64,000 bases of DNA from contig NZ_NFZQ01000009.1 of assembly GCF_002165135.1 (NCBI RefSeq), forward strand, positions 124,001 through 188,000. The letters run 5' to 3'. The notes under the pieces were generated by a model that was given only the letters and a program-made list of their open reading frames with translations, did no database searches and was not told the origin of the DNA. How positions within the stretch are numbered: position 1 is the first letter of the stretch; every line of letters starts with the position of its first letter. The position numbers and the translations under genes were made by a program. The stretch comes from Pseudomonas sp. SID14000. Its GTDB lineage: Bacteria > Pseudomonadota > Gammaproteobacteria > Pseudomonadales > Pseudomonadaceae. Positions 9,961 through 18,488 of this stretch are shown here, piece by piece.

Positions 9961-10802
9961 GCTTCACCCCTTACCGGCAGGTCCGGTTGCTTGCAGATAC
10001 GGTCGAGCATGATCGCCAGCAGCACGATCGCCAGGCCCGCTTCGAAGCCCAGGGAAATATCGGCGGTGTTCAGTGCGTTGACCACAGGTTTGCCCAGGCC
10101 GTCAGCGCCGACCAAGGCGGCGATCACCACCATAGACAGCGACAGCATGATGCACTGGGTAACGCCGGCGGCGATGCTCGGCATCGCGTGAGGCAGTTCG
10201 ATACGGGTGAGCAGCTGGCGCCGCGAGCAGCCAAAGGCCTTGCCAGCGTCCATCAGCTCCTGCGGGACGTCGCAGATGCCCAGGTAGGTGAGACGGATCG
10301 GCGCGGCGATGGCGAACACCACCGTCGAGATCAGCCCCGGCACCACGCCCAGGCCGAACAGGGTCAGGGTGGGAATCAGGTAGACGAAGGTGGGTACCGT
10401 CTGCATCAGGTCGAGTACCGGGCGCATGGCGGTATAGAACATTGGTTTGTGCGCGGCGACGATGCCCAGCGGCACGCCGATGGCCACGCATACCACGGTG
10501 GCGAAGGTGACCTGGGCCAGGGTTTCCATGGTTTCCTGCCAGTAACCCAGGTTGAGGATCAGCAGGAACGACAGCGCAACGAATACGGTCAGCGCCCACT
10601 TGCGCTGGATCAGGTGCGCCAGGGCGGCGAACAGGGCGATTAGGACGAACGGGTTGAACCAGGTCAGGGCACTGGTGACGCCATGGATCATGAATTCCAG
10701 GCCTTGCGCGATGGCATCGAAGTAATTCGCGCCGTTCTGGGTCAGCCACTCGACGAACGACGCGATGTACTGCCCCAGGGGTATTTTCTGATCGATAAGC
10801 AT
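9957..10802 (-). CDS. cbcW: Choline/betaine/carnitine ABC transporter, permease CbcW
   Basis: Inner-membrane permease of the ProW/OpuAB type, 281 residues, with about six to seven hydrophobic segments. The ATPase-contact EAA-like loop reads MDAGKAFGCSRRQLLTRIELPHAMPSIAAGV split over about 195-225, with the conserved G and the LP pair. It follows cbcX by 84 bp and overlaps cbcV by 4 bases, so it belongs to the three-gene uptake operon. The 84-bp gap to cbcX carries a CCGGGGCAG/CTGCCCCG inverted repeat (about 10840-10864) that could lower distal expression relative to the binding protein. Confidence 0.9.
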   Translation of the reverse strand: MLIDQKIPLGQYIASFVEWLTQNGANYFDAIAQGLEFMIHGVTSALTWFNPFVLIALFAALAHLIQRKWALTVFVALSFLLILNLGYWQETMETLAQVTFATVVCVAIGVPLGIVAAHKPMFYTAMRPVLDLMQTVPTFVYLIPTLTLFGLGVVPGLISTVVFAIAAPIRLTYLGICDVPQELMDAGKAFGCSRRQLLTRIELPHAMPSIAAGVTQCIMLSLSMVVIAALVGADGLGKPVVNALNTADISLGFEAGLAIVLLAIMLDRICKQPDLPVRGEA

Positions 10803-10886
10803 GATAGCGAGCTTCCACCTGCATAGATTGAACTCAACCCGGGGCAGACACGGTCCTGCCCCGAGGTAGCGCTATTGCGTATTTCG

Positions 10887-11834
10887 TTATTGCGTCAGCT
10901 TGGCCTTGGCCGCCTCAAGGCCTGGTTTGCCATCAACGGTAGTAACGCCGGCCAGCCAGGCATCCAGCTTGCCAGGGTTCTCCTTGAGCCACTTTTTCGC
11001 AGCCGCCTCGGGCTTCATCTTGTCGTCCAGGACATAGCCCATCATGGTGCTTTCATCCTTGAGCTCGAACGACAGGTTCTTCAACAGCTGGCCAACGTTG
11101 CTGCATTCCTGCGCATAGCCCTTGCGGGTGTTGGTCAATACGGTCGCCTTGCCGAATTCGGGGCCGAAGAAGTCGTCCCCGCCAGTCAGGTATTGCATCT
11201 TGAAGCGGGTGTTCATCGGGTGCGGTTCCCAGCCGAGGAACACGATGGCCTCGCCGCGTTTCTGCGCGCGGTCGACCTGAGACAGCATGCCGGCCTCGCT
11301 GGACTGGACGATCTTGAAACCGGCGTCCTTCAGGCCGAAGGCGTTCTTGTCGATCATGCTCTGGATGGTGCGGTTGCCATCATTGCCGGGCTCGATGCCG
11401 TAGATCTTGCCGTCCAGTTCCTGCTTGAACTTGGGAATGTCGCTGAAGTCCTTCAGGCCCTTGTCATAGAGTGCCTGGGGTACGGCCAGGGTGTACTTGG
11501 CGTTTTCCAGGTTGGCGCGCACGGTTTCTACGGTGCCGGCGTCGCGATACTGCTTGATGTCGTTCTCCATGGTCGGCATCCAGTTGCCGAGAAACACGTC
11601 CAGGTCCTTGCCGGTGGCCAGCGACTTGTAGGTTACCGGTACCGAGATCATGGTGGTGTGGGTCTTGTAACCCAGTGCTTCGAGCACAACGCTGGTGGTC
11701 GCGGTGGTGACTGTAATGTCGGTCCAGCCGACATCCGAGAACCTGACCGTCTTGCACTGCTCGGGCTCGGCGGCCTGGGCCAGCACGGGGGCGGTCAGCA
11801 TCGCAACCAGCAACAGCGAGAGTGAACCTTTCAT
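10887..11834 (-). CDS. cbcX: Periplasmic choline/betaine/carnitine-binding protein CbcX
   Basis: Substrate-binding protein of the importer, 315 residues. The N-terminal signal peptide is MKGSLSLLLVAMLTAPVLAQA with cleavage after AQA. The mature part has the ChoX/ProX fold markers CKTVRFSDVGWTDITVTT, FLGNWMPTMENDI and FLGWEPHPMN, whose tryptophans usually form the aromatic cage for a trimethylammonium group. It resembles CaiX in this window, which suggests a family of exchangeable binding proteins feeding the CbcWV core, as described for P. aeruginosa. It is divergent from the serine dehydratase gene; the 440-bp space between them holds a 21-bp direct repeat that may be a GbdR site. Confidence 0.9.
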   Translation of the reverse strand: MKGSLSLLLVAMLTAPVLAQAAEPEQCKTVRFSDVGWTDITVTTATTSVVLEALGYKTHTTMISVPVTYKSLATGKDLDVFLGNWMPTMENDIKQYRDAGTVETVRANLENAKYTLAVPQALYDKGLKDFSDIPKFKQELDGKIYGIEPGNDGNRTIQSMIDKNAFGLKDAGFKIVQSSEAGMLSQVDRAQKRGEAIVFLGWEPHPMNTRFKMQYLTGGDDFFGPEFGKATVLTNTRKGYAQECSNVGQLLKNLSFELKDESTMMGYVLDDKMKPEAAAKKWLKENPGKLDAWLAGVTTVDGKPGLEAAKAKLTQ

Positions 11835-11987
11835 GGATGGACTCCTGTGGATTTTGTCTTCGGGTTCGCGTGGTCGCCGGGCTTTCTGGGTGTCCGGTCG
11901 ACAAGGCCTGCAGAGGGCAGGATGCGTGGCCGTGCTTTACGAGTCGCTTTCGATAATCCTCCAGCGCCGGGCAATCGCCTACTGGTG

Positions 11988-12029
11988 GGGTCGTAACCAG
12001 TACGGAACGGGTCGTATCCAGTATGGGCA
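11988..12029. promoter_or_regulatory. 21-bp direct repeat, candidate GbdR (AraC-family) operator
   Basis: Two copies of a repeat start at 11988 (GGGTCGTAACCAGTACGG) and 12009 (GGGTCGTATCCAGTATGG), 21 bp apart, i.e. two helical turns on one DNA face. Sixteen of the first 18 positions are identical. AraC-family activators typically bind such direct repeats. It lies between cbcX and the serine dehydratase gene, both members of the GbdR regulon in P. aeruginosa. The remainder of the 440-bp gap holds no gene I can support. Confidence 0.45.
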
Positions 12030-12275
12030 ATGTCGCTTATGGATTCTTCCACCCCCTCGGCCGCATCTTTGCGTCACCAGACCGCCGTAAAACGGCGTGA
12101 TGAGGGCCGGATTCGTGCGGCGCTGCTGGACAAAAGTACGTCGGTTGCAGACGGCGAGGGGTGCGGTAAAAGCCCGATGATGCGTGCATTCAAGGCAGCC
12201 CGCTGCTTCAGCCTAGCAGCTGCCCCGCCCTGCGCATGGCGCGCAGAGACAAGCCCAGCAAGAGGTGATTCGATA

Positions 12276-13652
12276 ATGGCCATCAGCGTGTTCGACCTGT
12301 TCAAGATCGGTGTCGGGCCCTCCAGCTCCCACACCGTCGGCCCCATGCGTGCTGGCGCCCTGTTCGTTCAGGGCCTGCGTGAACGCGGCGAGCTGGAACG
12401 TGTGAAGCGGATCGAAGTGCGCCTGTACGGCTCGCTGTCGGCCACCGGTGTCGGCCACGGCACCGACAACGCCACTATCATGGGTTTGATGGGCGAGTGG
12501 CCTGACGCCATCGACCCGACCCAGATCATGCCGCGTATTGCCGACCTGCGCGAAACCAACACCCTGCAGCTGGACAACCGCCTGCCCATCGAATTCGTCT
12601 GGGCCCGCGACATGCTGCTGCTGGACGAGAACCTGCCGTACCACCCCAATGCCATGACCCTGATAGCCGAAGGCGAGCAGGGCGAGCTGCATCGCGACAC
12701 CTACTACTCGGTGGGTGGTGGCTTCGTGGTCGATGCCGCCCAGGCCGCCAGCGGCGTGCTGGATGCCGACCAGACGGTGCTGCCATACGACTTCAACAGC
12801 GCCGCCGAACTGCTGCGTCTGTGCAAACAAAACGACCTCAGCGTGTCGCAATTGATGATGGCCAACGAGAAGGTCTGGCGCAGCGAGGAAGAGATTCGCG
12901 CCGGCCTGCACAAGCTGTGGGATGCCATGCAGGAGTGCGTCAACAATGGCCTCAAGTACGAAGGCACGCTGCCCGGCGGGTTGAACGTGCGCCGCCGAGC
13001 CGCCAAGCTGCACCGCAGCCTGCAGGAAATCGGCAAGCCCAACGTGATCGGCTCGACCATGAGCGCCATGGAGTGGGTCAACCTGTTCGCCCTTGCGGTC
13101 AACGAAGAAAATGCCGCCGGCGGGCGTATGGTCACCGCACCCACCAATGGTGCGGCCGGCATCATCCCGGCGGTGCTGCACTACTACATGCGCTTCAGCG
13201 ATGCGGTGAACGAGTCCAGCGTGGTCGATTTCTTCCTCGGTGCGGCCGCGGTGGGCATCCTGTGCAAGAAGAACGCGTCAATCTCTGGTGCCGAAGTGGG
13301 TTGCCAGGGTGAAGTCGGCTCGGCTTGCGCCATGGCCGCGGCGGGCCTTGCCGAAGTGCTGGGTGCTACCCCGCCACAGGTGGAGAACGCTGCCGAGATC
13401 GCCTTGGAACACAACCTGGGGCTGACCTGCGACCCGGTCGGCGGTTTGGTGCAGGTGCCATGCATCGAGCGCAATGCGATTGCCGCGGTAAAGGCCATCA
13501 ACGCAGTGCAGATGGCCCTGCGTGGTGACGGCGAGCACTTTATTTCCCTCGACCAGGTGATCCGCACCATGCGCGATACCGGGGCTGACATGCACGACAA
13601 GTACAAAGAGACCTCGCGCGGTGGTTTGGCGGTCAGCGCCATCGAGTGCTGA
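12276..13652 (+). CDS. sdaA: L-serine ammonia-lyase (serine dehydratase), iron-sulfur type
   Basis: Converts L-serine to pyruvate and ammonia, the exit of the betaine-glycine-serine route. The 458 residues form the one-chain alpha/beta type. The N-terminal [19 protein letters not shown] motif is diagnostic. The oxygen-sensitive 4Fe-4S ligands are probably among Cys in [21 protein letters not shown] and [15 protein letters not shown] chose ATG 12276 (MAISVFDLF) because AGAGGTG precedes it; the open frame runs upstream to 12030 without recognisable homology. It is called sdaB in P. aeruginosa. Its place next to cbcX and gbdR points to GbdR control. Confidence 0.93.
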   Translation: MAISVFDLFKIGVGPSSSHTVGPMRAGALFVQGLRERGELERVKRIEVRLYGSLSATGVGHGTDNATIMGLMGEWPDAIDPTQIMPRIADLRETNTLQLDNRLPIEFVWARDMLLLDENLPYHPNAMTLIAEGEQGELHRDTYYSVGGGFVVDAAQAASGVLDADQTVLPYDFNSAAELLRLCKQNDLSVSQLMMANEKVWRSEEEIRAGLHKLWDAMQECVNNGLKYEGTLPGGLNVRRRAAKLHRSLQEIGKPNVIGSTMSAMEWVNLFALAVNEENAAGGRMVTAPTNGAAGIIPAVLHYYMRFSDAVNESSVVDFFLGAAAVGILCKKNASISGAEVGCQGEVGSACAMAAAGLAEVLGATPPQVENAAEIALEHNLGLTCDPVGGLVQVPCIERNAIAAVKAINAVQMALRGDGEHFISLDQVIRTMRDTGADMHDKYKETSRGGLAVSAIEC

Positions 13653-13668
13653 TAGCTTGATCTGACCT

Positions 13669-13770
13669 CAAGGGCCTCTTCGCGGGTGAACCCGCTCCCA
13701 CAGGTACTGCGTTGCTCTCACTCGCGGTGCTGTACTTGTGGAAGCGGGTTTACCCGCGAAGACGCCCTTG
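13669..13770. repeat. REP pair downstream of serine dehydratase
   Basis: An inverted pair: CTTCGCGGGTGAACCCGCTC near 13679 and its reciprocal GAAGCGGGTTTACCCGCGAA near 13741, with outer arms CAAGGGC and GCCCTTG at the two edges. It lies between sdaA and gbdR. Confidence 0.8.
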
Positions 13771-13871
13771 AGTTTGAGGCAGGTGCAGCACCGCCCCCCA
13801 ATGCCCCCTAATGGTGCAAGTGCGGCGCATACCGATCGTCGGGTGTCGTTATCAGTGTGGGCATTGTCGGT

Positions 13872-13887
13872 GACACTCAAGAGTGTC
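13872..13887. promoter_or_regulatory. Perfect palindrome upstream of gbdR
   Basis: GACACTC-AA-GAGTGTC is a perfect 7-bp inverted repeat 285 bp before the gbdR start and about 165 bp before the candidate sigma-54 promoter, a plausible place for a dimeric enhancer-binding regulator. GTGTCGTT also occurs 40 bp upstream at 13843. The binding protein is unknown. Otherwise the sdaA-gbdR gap holds only the REP pair. Confidence 0.35.
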
Positions 13888-14051
13888 GTTTCTGGGCATC
13901 CTGGGCCATGCGTGTCACCAAATTGCTCAGCCGTTACACGCACAACGCCTAGCACGCCTGTTTTGCGAAGATTGGCCAATTCGGTCAAAGCACCTGATTT
14001 GCCTGATAAAGGCGTCGTTTTCAGGTTTTTTTGGATAGCCGTTCAATTTCA

Positions 14052-14065
14052 GGCACGGCGTTTGC
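14052..14065 (+). promoter_or_regulatory. Candidate sigma-54 promoter of gbdR
   Basis: AGGCACGGCGTTTGCG contains GG at 14052-14053 and GC at 14064-14065 with the required 10-bp spacing, a good match to the -24/-12 consensus (TGGCACG-N4-TTGC). The predicted start is near 14077, giving a leader of about 95 nt. Nitrogen or carbon enhancer-binding control (NtrC, CbrB) would be the expectation for a betaine regulator; that is inference. Confidence 0.55.
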
Positions 14066-14171
14066 GTTGAGATTGGCACCAAAGCCCCTGCACATGAAAC
14101 CGGGGCCATACATAACAAGAAATCAGTGCCCGCCTGAGGCACACCCTGCATTTGTGTGAGGAGAAATCGCG

Positions 14172-15278
14172 ATGACGTCGTACACCTCCGGGAACCCAAC
14201 CCAGAACCGCACAGCACCCCAGTCCATCGGGTTTCTCCTATTGGACAATTTCACCCTGATTTCCCTGGCATCGGCCGTCGAGCCGCTGCGCATGGCCAAC
14301 CAGCTGTCCGGCCGCGAGCTGTACCGCTGGCACACACTGACCGCCGATGGTGGGCAGGTATGGGCCAGCGATGGCTTGCAGATAACTCCTGACGCCGCCA
14401 TGCACAGCGCGCCTCCCATCGATACCGTGATTGTTTGCGGCGGCGTGGGCATCCAGCGCAGCGTTACCCGCGAGCATGTCACCTGGCTGCAAACCCAGGC
14501 CCGTCAGTCGCGCCGCCTGGGCGCGGTATGCACTGGCAGTTGGGCCTTGGCGTGTGCCGGGCTGCTGGATGGTTTCGATTGCAGTGTGCACTGGGAATGC
14601 CTGGCTGCGATGCAGGAGGCTTTCCCGCGCGTCAATATGAGTACTCGCCTGTTCACCCTTGACCGTAACCGCTTCACCAGCTCCGGCGGCACTGCGCCCC
14701 TGGACATGATGCTGCACCTGATCAGCCGCGACCACGGCCGTGAACTGTCGGCCGCGATCTCCGAAATGTTCGTCTACGAGCGCATCCGCAACGAGCAGGA
14801 TCACCAGCGCGTGCCGCTCAAGCACATGCTTGGCACCAACCAGCCGAAGCTGCAGGAAATCGTCGCGCTGATGGAGGCCAACCTCGAAGAGCCGATCGAT
14901 CTGGACGAATTGGCGGTATACGTGTCGGTATCGCGCCGACAGCTCGAGCGCCTGTTCCAGAAGTACCTGCACTGTTCGCCGTCGCGTTACTACCTGAAGC
15001 TGCGCCTGATCCGCGCGCGGCAACTGTTGAAGCAGACGCCGATGTCGATCATCGAAGTGGCGTCGGTGTGCGGCTTCGTGTCTACCCCGCACTTCTCCAA
15101 GTGCTACCGCGAGTACTTCGGCATTCCGCCGCGTGATGAGCGCGTGGGCTCCAATACCGCCCAGCAGGTGGCGATGATGCCGATCCCGCAGGCCATGACC
15201 CTGTCGCCGCACAGTGGGCCGATGGCGGCCCTGAGCCAGGCGCGCAATGAGTCGACCTTTGCCAGTGTAAGGCTCTGA
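14172..15278 (+). CDS. gbdR: GbdR, AraC-family activator of glycine betaine catabolism
   Basis: A 368-residue regulator with an N-terminal DJ-1/PfpI-like (class I amidotransferase-like) sensor domain (about 15-200) and a C-terminal AraC DNA-binding domain (about 230-325). The sensor retains the nucleophile-elbow region as GAVCTGSWALACAG. The double HTH is seen in IDLDELAVYVSVSRRQLERL and IIEVASVCGFVSTPHFSK. Position beside cbcXWV and sdaA identifies it as GbdR, which in P. aeruginosa responds to glycine betaine and dimethylglycine and activates gbc, dgc, sox, sda and cbc genes. It has a candidate sigma-54 promoter and ends at a strong hairpin at 15286. RBS GAGGAG lies 8 bases upstream of the start. 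Confidence 0.93.
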   Translation: MTSYTSGNPTQNRTAPQSIGFLLLDNFTLISLASAVEPLRMANQLSGRELYRWHTLTADGGQVWASDGLQITPDAAMHSAPPIDTVIVCGGVGIQRSVTREHVTWLQTQARQSRRLGAVCTGSWALACAGLLDGFDCSVHWECLAAMQEAFPRVNMSTRLFTLDRNRFTSSGGTAPLDMMLHLISRDHGRELSAAISEMFVYERIRNEQDHQRVPLKHMLGTNQPKLQEIVALMEANLEEPIDLDELAVYVSVSRRQLERLFQKYLHCSPSRYYLKLRLIRARQLLKQTPMSIIEVASVCGFVSTPHFSKCYREYFGIPPRDERVGSNTAQQVAMMPIPQAMTLSPHSGPMAALSQARNESTFASVRL

Positions 15279-15285
15279 AACGACG

Positions 15286-15321
15286 CCGGCCTCTTCGCGG
15301 GTTTACCCGCGAAGAGGCCGG
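15286..15321. terminator. 17-bp perfect hairpin between gbdR and the convergent small gene
   Basis: Arms CCGGCCTCTTCGCGGGT and ACCCGCGAAGAGGCCGG with a 2-nt loop form a perfect stem. It is a compact REP-derived palindrome placed 8 bp after gbdR and 16 bp from the convergent 85-aa gene. There is no T tract, but the stem is strong enough to act as a bidirectional transcript end. Confidence 0.6.
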
Positions 15322-15336
15322 TGCAGGAAAACTCAG

Positions 15337-15594
15337 TCAGCCGCGCTTGTTGAACTGCGCCAACGCCGGCAACAGTTGTTTGTCGATGGCCTGGCGTACC
15401 GCCGGCAGGATCGTCGCGCTACCGGTATACATCTGCTCCACCATTCCCTTCAGCGCCCGTGCATTGGGCTCGGTCAGCCCACGCACCACCGCTTCACAGG
15501 CCTGCTCGGCGCTGGCCCCGGCCGGAATCTCGAACCCGCGCGCGCGCAGGTGGCCTGCCAGATCGTCCTGGTCAATCAAATCCGCATGCATCAT
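15337..15594 (-). CDS. Conserved small hypothetical protein (85 aa)
   Basis: Product starts MMHADLIDQDDLAGHLRARG and ends in FNKRG. It is acidic at the N terminus and basic at the C terminus, mostly helical by eye, with no signal peptide, membrane segment or catalytic motif. AGGGA lies 9 bases before ATG 15594, which is why I reject the longer open frame to 15900. It is convergent with gbdR and precedes the carnitine genes without being in their operon. I do not recognise the family. Codon usage matches the neighbours, which supports a real gene. Confidence 0.6.
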   Translation of the reverse strand: MMHADLIDQDDLAGHLRARGFEIPAGASAEQACEAVVRGLTEPNARALKGMVEQMYTGSATILPAVRQAIDKQLLPALAQFNKRG

Positions 15595-15819
15595 GGCTGT
15601 TGTCCCTTTTATCGCTAAGAGAGTGCTGCTGTGATTTACGACCGATTCTGTGACGCTGGCGACATACCCGCAACAACAGAATGGCGCCATGGCTGCTTTG
15701 GCTAAGAACAGGTCGTTTCCGGCTAAATCCACCGTTCGGGAAGTGCGCACACTCAAGCCATCTACCGCAACGAAGGGTTTGGTCACCCACGTTAGTGCAT
15801 GGATGTTGCTCGCTCTTGG

Positions 15820-15854
15820 CCCCGGATGCTCACGGCTTTCCGGGGTTATTTTTT
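15820..15854 (+). terminator. Rho-independent terminator, plus strand, with no upstream gene (possible sRNA end)
   Basis: CCCCGGA (15820-15826) pairs with TCCGGGG (15839-15845), followed by TTATTTTTT. No plus-strand gene ends here: the flanking genes are both on the minus strand. The 417-bp gap 15595-16011 contains this terminator and the REP at 15919. A small RNA transcribed from somewhere in 15600-15820 would explain it. Confidence 0.6.
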
Positions 15855-15918
15855 GCCCGAAGCAACACCGCCGCCGCTGTTGGCACACTGTCATACTCAA
15901 TACTTGAAGGCTTGCATG

Positions 15919-15998
15919 CCCTCTGTGGGAGCGGGTTCACCCGCGAATGCGTCGGTAGCTTCGTCATCGCATTCGCGGGTGAACCCGCTCCCACAGGG
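15919..15998. repeat. REP pair downstream of cdhB
   Basis: Inverted REP pair with the core GTGGGAGCGGGTTCACCCGC and its complement, about 14 bp after the stop of the minus-strand thioesterase gene. It probably forms the 3' end of the carnitine transcript. Confidence 0.8.
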
Positions 15999-16011
15999 TA
16001 CGCAGTTTTGT

Positions 16012-16488
16012 TCAGGACCGGGTGTTCAAACCCATCATGCGTCCGAGGAACTCGGCCGGTGGCAGATCCTGTTGTTCATCCACCAACCCCTGCAGCAATC
16101 CGGCACTACGCTCACTGAACGGTGCCGACTTCGGCCCCGCCAGGTCCACATGCAGCAGCATCTGCTCGCTGGCTGCCAGTGCCTCGTCGAGCCCCGCTCG
16201 GTGCAGGCTGTGGTAGACATGCAGGCGCTTGCGATCGAAGCCGATGATCTGCGTCTGCACCCACACCTCGGTACCCAGCTTGACTTCGTGCAGGTAGTTG
16301 ATGTGCGCCTCCAGGGTGAACAGCGAATTACCGCTCTGCCCACGGCTGTCGGCATCCAGGCCGATGCGCTCCATCAGCGCATCGGTGGCGTAGCTGAAGA
16401 TCAGCAGGTAGTAGGCATCACGCAGGTGCCCGTTGTAGTCGACCCAGTCCTCCTGGACTGGGGTGCGGTAGGTGATCAGTGCGGGCAT
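16012..16488 (-). CDS. cdhB: Betainyl-CoA thioesterase (4HBT hotdog family)
   Basis: A 158-residue hotdog-fold thioesterase. The family motif is near the N terminus as VQEDWVDYNGHLRDAYYL, where the D-x2-GH segment carries the catalytic acid. Linked to cdhA and cdhC, it should release glycine betaine from betainyl-CoA, the last step of carnitine conversion to betaine; this assignment follows from the described P. putida/P. aeruginosa pathway, not from the motif alone. The start lies 10 bp after the cdhA stop. It is the last gene of the caiX-cdhC-cdhA-cdhB transcript. Confidence 0.85.
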   Translation of the reverse strand: MPALITYRTPVQEDWVDYNGHLRDAYYLLIFSYATDALMERIGLDADSRGQSGNSLFTLEAHINYLHEVKLGTEVWVQTQIIGFDRKRLHVYHSLHRAGLDEALAASEQMLLHVDLAGPKSAPFSERSAGLLQGLVDEQQDLPPAEFLGRMMGLNTRS

Positions 16489-16498
16489 CGCGGTCTCC

Positions 16499-17464
16499 TC
16501 AGTCGCCGAAAGCCATACCGTGCCGGGCCTTGCTGGTCTTTACCGCTTCCAGTACTGCCAGCAGAGTGTCATCACGATAGCGCTCCAGCGCGGCAATGCT
16601 GCGTTCGCCCAGTTGTTCCGTGGTGCCTTCGACCACGTCGTCGATCAGCTTGTCGGTCAATTCCGGCGCCGGCAGGTAGGTCCATGGCAGCTTCAGCGCC
16701 GGACCGAACTGGGCCATGAAGTGACGCATGCCAGCGTCACCACCGGCCAGGGTGTAGGTGAGGAATGTGCCCATGAACGACCAGCGCAGGCCGGCGCCGA
16801 AGCGGATGGCATCGTCGATCTCGCCGGTGCTGGCCACGCCGTCGTTGACCAGGTGCAGGGCCTCGCGCCACAGGGCTTCGAGCAGGCGGTCAGCGATGAA
16901 CCCGGGCACTTCCTTGCGCACATGCAGCGGGCGCATGCCCAAGGCAGTGTAGATGGTCCTGGCAGCTTCGATGGCCTCGGCAGCGGTGCGATTGCCGCCG
17001 ACGATTTCCACCAGCGGCAGCAGGTACACCGGGTTGAACGGGTGGCCCACCACACAGCGCTCGGGGCGGGTAGCCGACTCATAGAACTCGCTGGGCAGCA
17101 GGCCCGAAGTGCTGGAACCGATGATCGCGTCGGGTTTGGCCGAAGCGCTGATCTTTGCGTGCAGGTCGAGCTTCAGGTCCAGGCGCTCAGGTGCGCTTTC
17201 CTGGATGAAGTCGGCGTCGCGGACGCATTCCTCGATGGTGGTGACGAACTTCAGGCGGTCTTGTGATGCACCTGGGGCCAAGCCTTGTTTTTCCAGTGCC
17301 GGCCAGGCGTTGGCGATGCGTTTGCGCAAGGCCTGCTCGGCACCAGGCGCCGGGTCCCAGGCGACCACGTCCAGGCCGTGGGCAAGGGCGCGGGCGACCC
17401 AGCCGCTACCGATCACGCCACTACCCAGGGCGGCGAAGGTCTTGATCTCGGTGATGAAGGTCAT
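16499..17464 (-). CDS. cdhA: L-carnitine 3-dehydrogenase CdhA
   Basis: NAD-dependent oxidation of L-carnitine to 3-dehydrocarnitine. It has 321 residues in the 3-hydroxyacyl-CoA dehydrogenase superfamily. The N-terminal Rossmann motif is [17 protein letters not shown] (about 11-27) and the catalytic region includes [18 protein letters not shown] with the conserved histidine. [18 protein letters not shown] is the dimerisation helix region. It lies 18 bp after cdhC in the same operon, under probable CdhR control. Confidence 0.93.
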   Translation of the reverse strand: MTFITEIKTFAALGSGVIGSGWVARALAHGLDVVAWDPAPGAEQALRKRIANAWPALEKQGLAPGASQDRLKFVTTIEECVRDADFIQESAPERLDLKLDLHAKISASAKPDAIIGSSTSGLLPSEFYESATRPERCVVGHPFNPVYLLPLVEIVGGNRTAAEAIEAARTIYTALGMRPLHVRKEVPGFIADRLLEALWREALHLVNDGVASTGEIDDAIRFGAGLRWSFMGTFLTYTLAGGDAGMRHFMAQFGPALKLPWTYLPAPELTDKLIDDVVEGTTEQLGERSIAALERYRDDTLLAVLEAVKTSKARHGMAFGD

Positions 17465-17482
17465 ATTGGTCTCCTGAAAGGA

Positions 17483-18367
17483 TCAGCGGCGTTTGAGGTT
17501 CATCTTTTCCCGGCCTTCGGCCGGGGTCAGCACACGGGCGCCAAGGCGCGAAATGATCTCCACCGCGCGCTCGACCAACTGGCCGTTGCTGGCCAGCACG
17601 CCACGGTCCAGGTACAGGTTGTCCTCCAGGCCCACCCGCACGTTGCCGCCCAGCAACACCGCCTGTGCGGCCATCGGCATCTGCATGCGGCCGATGCCGA
17701 ACCCGGCCCAGGTGACGTTGGCCGGCAGGTTGTCGACCATCGCCTTCATGGTGGTGGTATCAGCCGGTGCGCCCCACGGAATGCCCAGGCACAGCTGGAA
17801 CAGCGGGTCGTCGAGCAGGCCTTCCTTCATCATCTGCTTGGCGAACCACAGGTGGCCGGTGTCGAATATTTCCAGCTCGGCTTTCACCCCCAGTTCGGTA
17901 ATGCGCTTGGCGCCGGCGCGCAGTTGCGCCGGGGTGGAGACGTAGATCGAGTTGCCGTCGCCGAAGTTGAGCGTGCCGCAATCGAGGGTGCAGATTTCCG
18001 GCAGCAACGCTTCGACGTGTGCCAGGCGCTCCAGCGGGCCGATCAGGTCGGTGCCCGGGCCGAATTCCAGCGGTGTTTCGCCCGGGCCGATTTCCAGGTC
18101 GCCCCCCATGCCGGCGGTAAGGTTGACGATGATGTCCACGTCGGCTTCGCGGATGCGCTCCATGACTTCGCGATACAGCGCCACGTCGCGGCTGAAGCGG
18201 CCGGTTTGCGGGTCGCGGACGTGACAGTGAACCACGGTGGCGCCGGCCTTTGCGGCCTCTACGGCAGACTCGGCGATCTGCTTGGGGGTGACTGGTACAA
18301 GGTGGCTTTTCGAAGCGGTGTCGCCGGCGCCGGTGAGGGCGCAGGTGATGATGACGTCGTGGTTCAT
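17483..18367 (-). CDS. cdhC: 3-dehydrocarnitine:acetyl-CoA cleavage enzyme CdhC (BKACE family)
   Basis: Beta-keto acid cleavage enzyme of 294 residues that, with acetyl-CoA, splits dehydrocarnitine into acetoacetate and betainyl-CoA. The zinc site [12 protein letters not shown] (His-x-His) and the [18 protein letters not shown] substrate loop are clear. I start at ATG 18367 ([13 protein letters not shown]), which has AAGGAA upstream; the frame continues to 18532 but that extension reads through a REP palindrome and is not coding. A REP pair at 18397 separates it from caiX, so caiX is probably expressed at a different level. Confidence 0.93.
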   Translation of the reverse strand: MNHDVIITCALTGAGDTASKSHLVPVTPKQIAESAVEAAKAGATVVHCHVRDPQTGRFSRDVALYREVMERIREADVDIIVNLTAGMGGDLEIGPGETPLEFGPGTDLIGPLERLAHVEALLPEICTLDCGTLNFGDGNSIYVSTPAQLRAGAKRITELGVKAELEIFDTGHLWFAKQMMKEGLLDDPLFQLCLGIPWGAPADTTTMKAMVDNLPANVTWAGFGIGRMQMPMAAQAVLLGGNVRVGLEDNLYLDRGVLASNGQLVERAVEIISRLGARVLTPAEGREKMNLKRR

Positions 18368-18396
18368 GGCGGGGTTCCTTGTGGTGTCTGGTGGCC

Positions 18397-18483
18397 TTTT
18401 CGCGGGTAAACCCGCTCCCACAGGGGACGATGTTGCCCCTGGCATGTGCATGACTTGTGGGAGCGGGTTTACCCGCGAATGGG
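18397..18483. repeat. REP pair inside the caiX-cdhC transcript
   Basis: CGCGGGTAAACCCGCTCCCA and its inverted partner GTGGGAGCGGGTTTACCCGC lie between caiX (upstream) and cdhC (downstream) on the minus strand. Within an operon such hairpins often stabilise the upstream message. Confidence 0.8.
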
Positions 18484-18488
18484 TCGGA

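Noticed and set aside
12030..12275. 82-residue N-terminal extension of serine dehydratase
   Set aside because: The family starts at MAISVFDLF, which has its own RBS; the extension covers the likely promoter.
15595..15900. Extension of the 85-aa gene to 187 codons
   Set aside because: The extension overlaps the orphan terminator region and has no RBS; the shorter start does.
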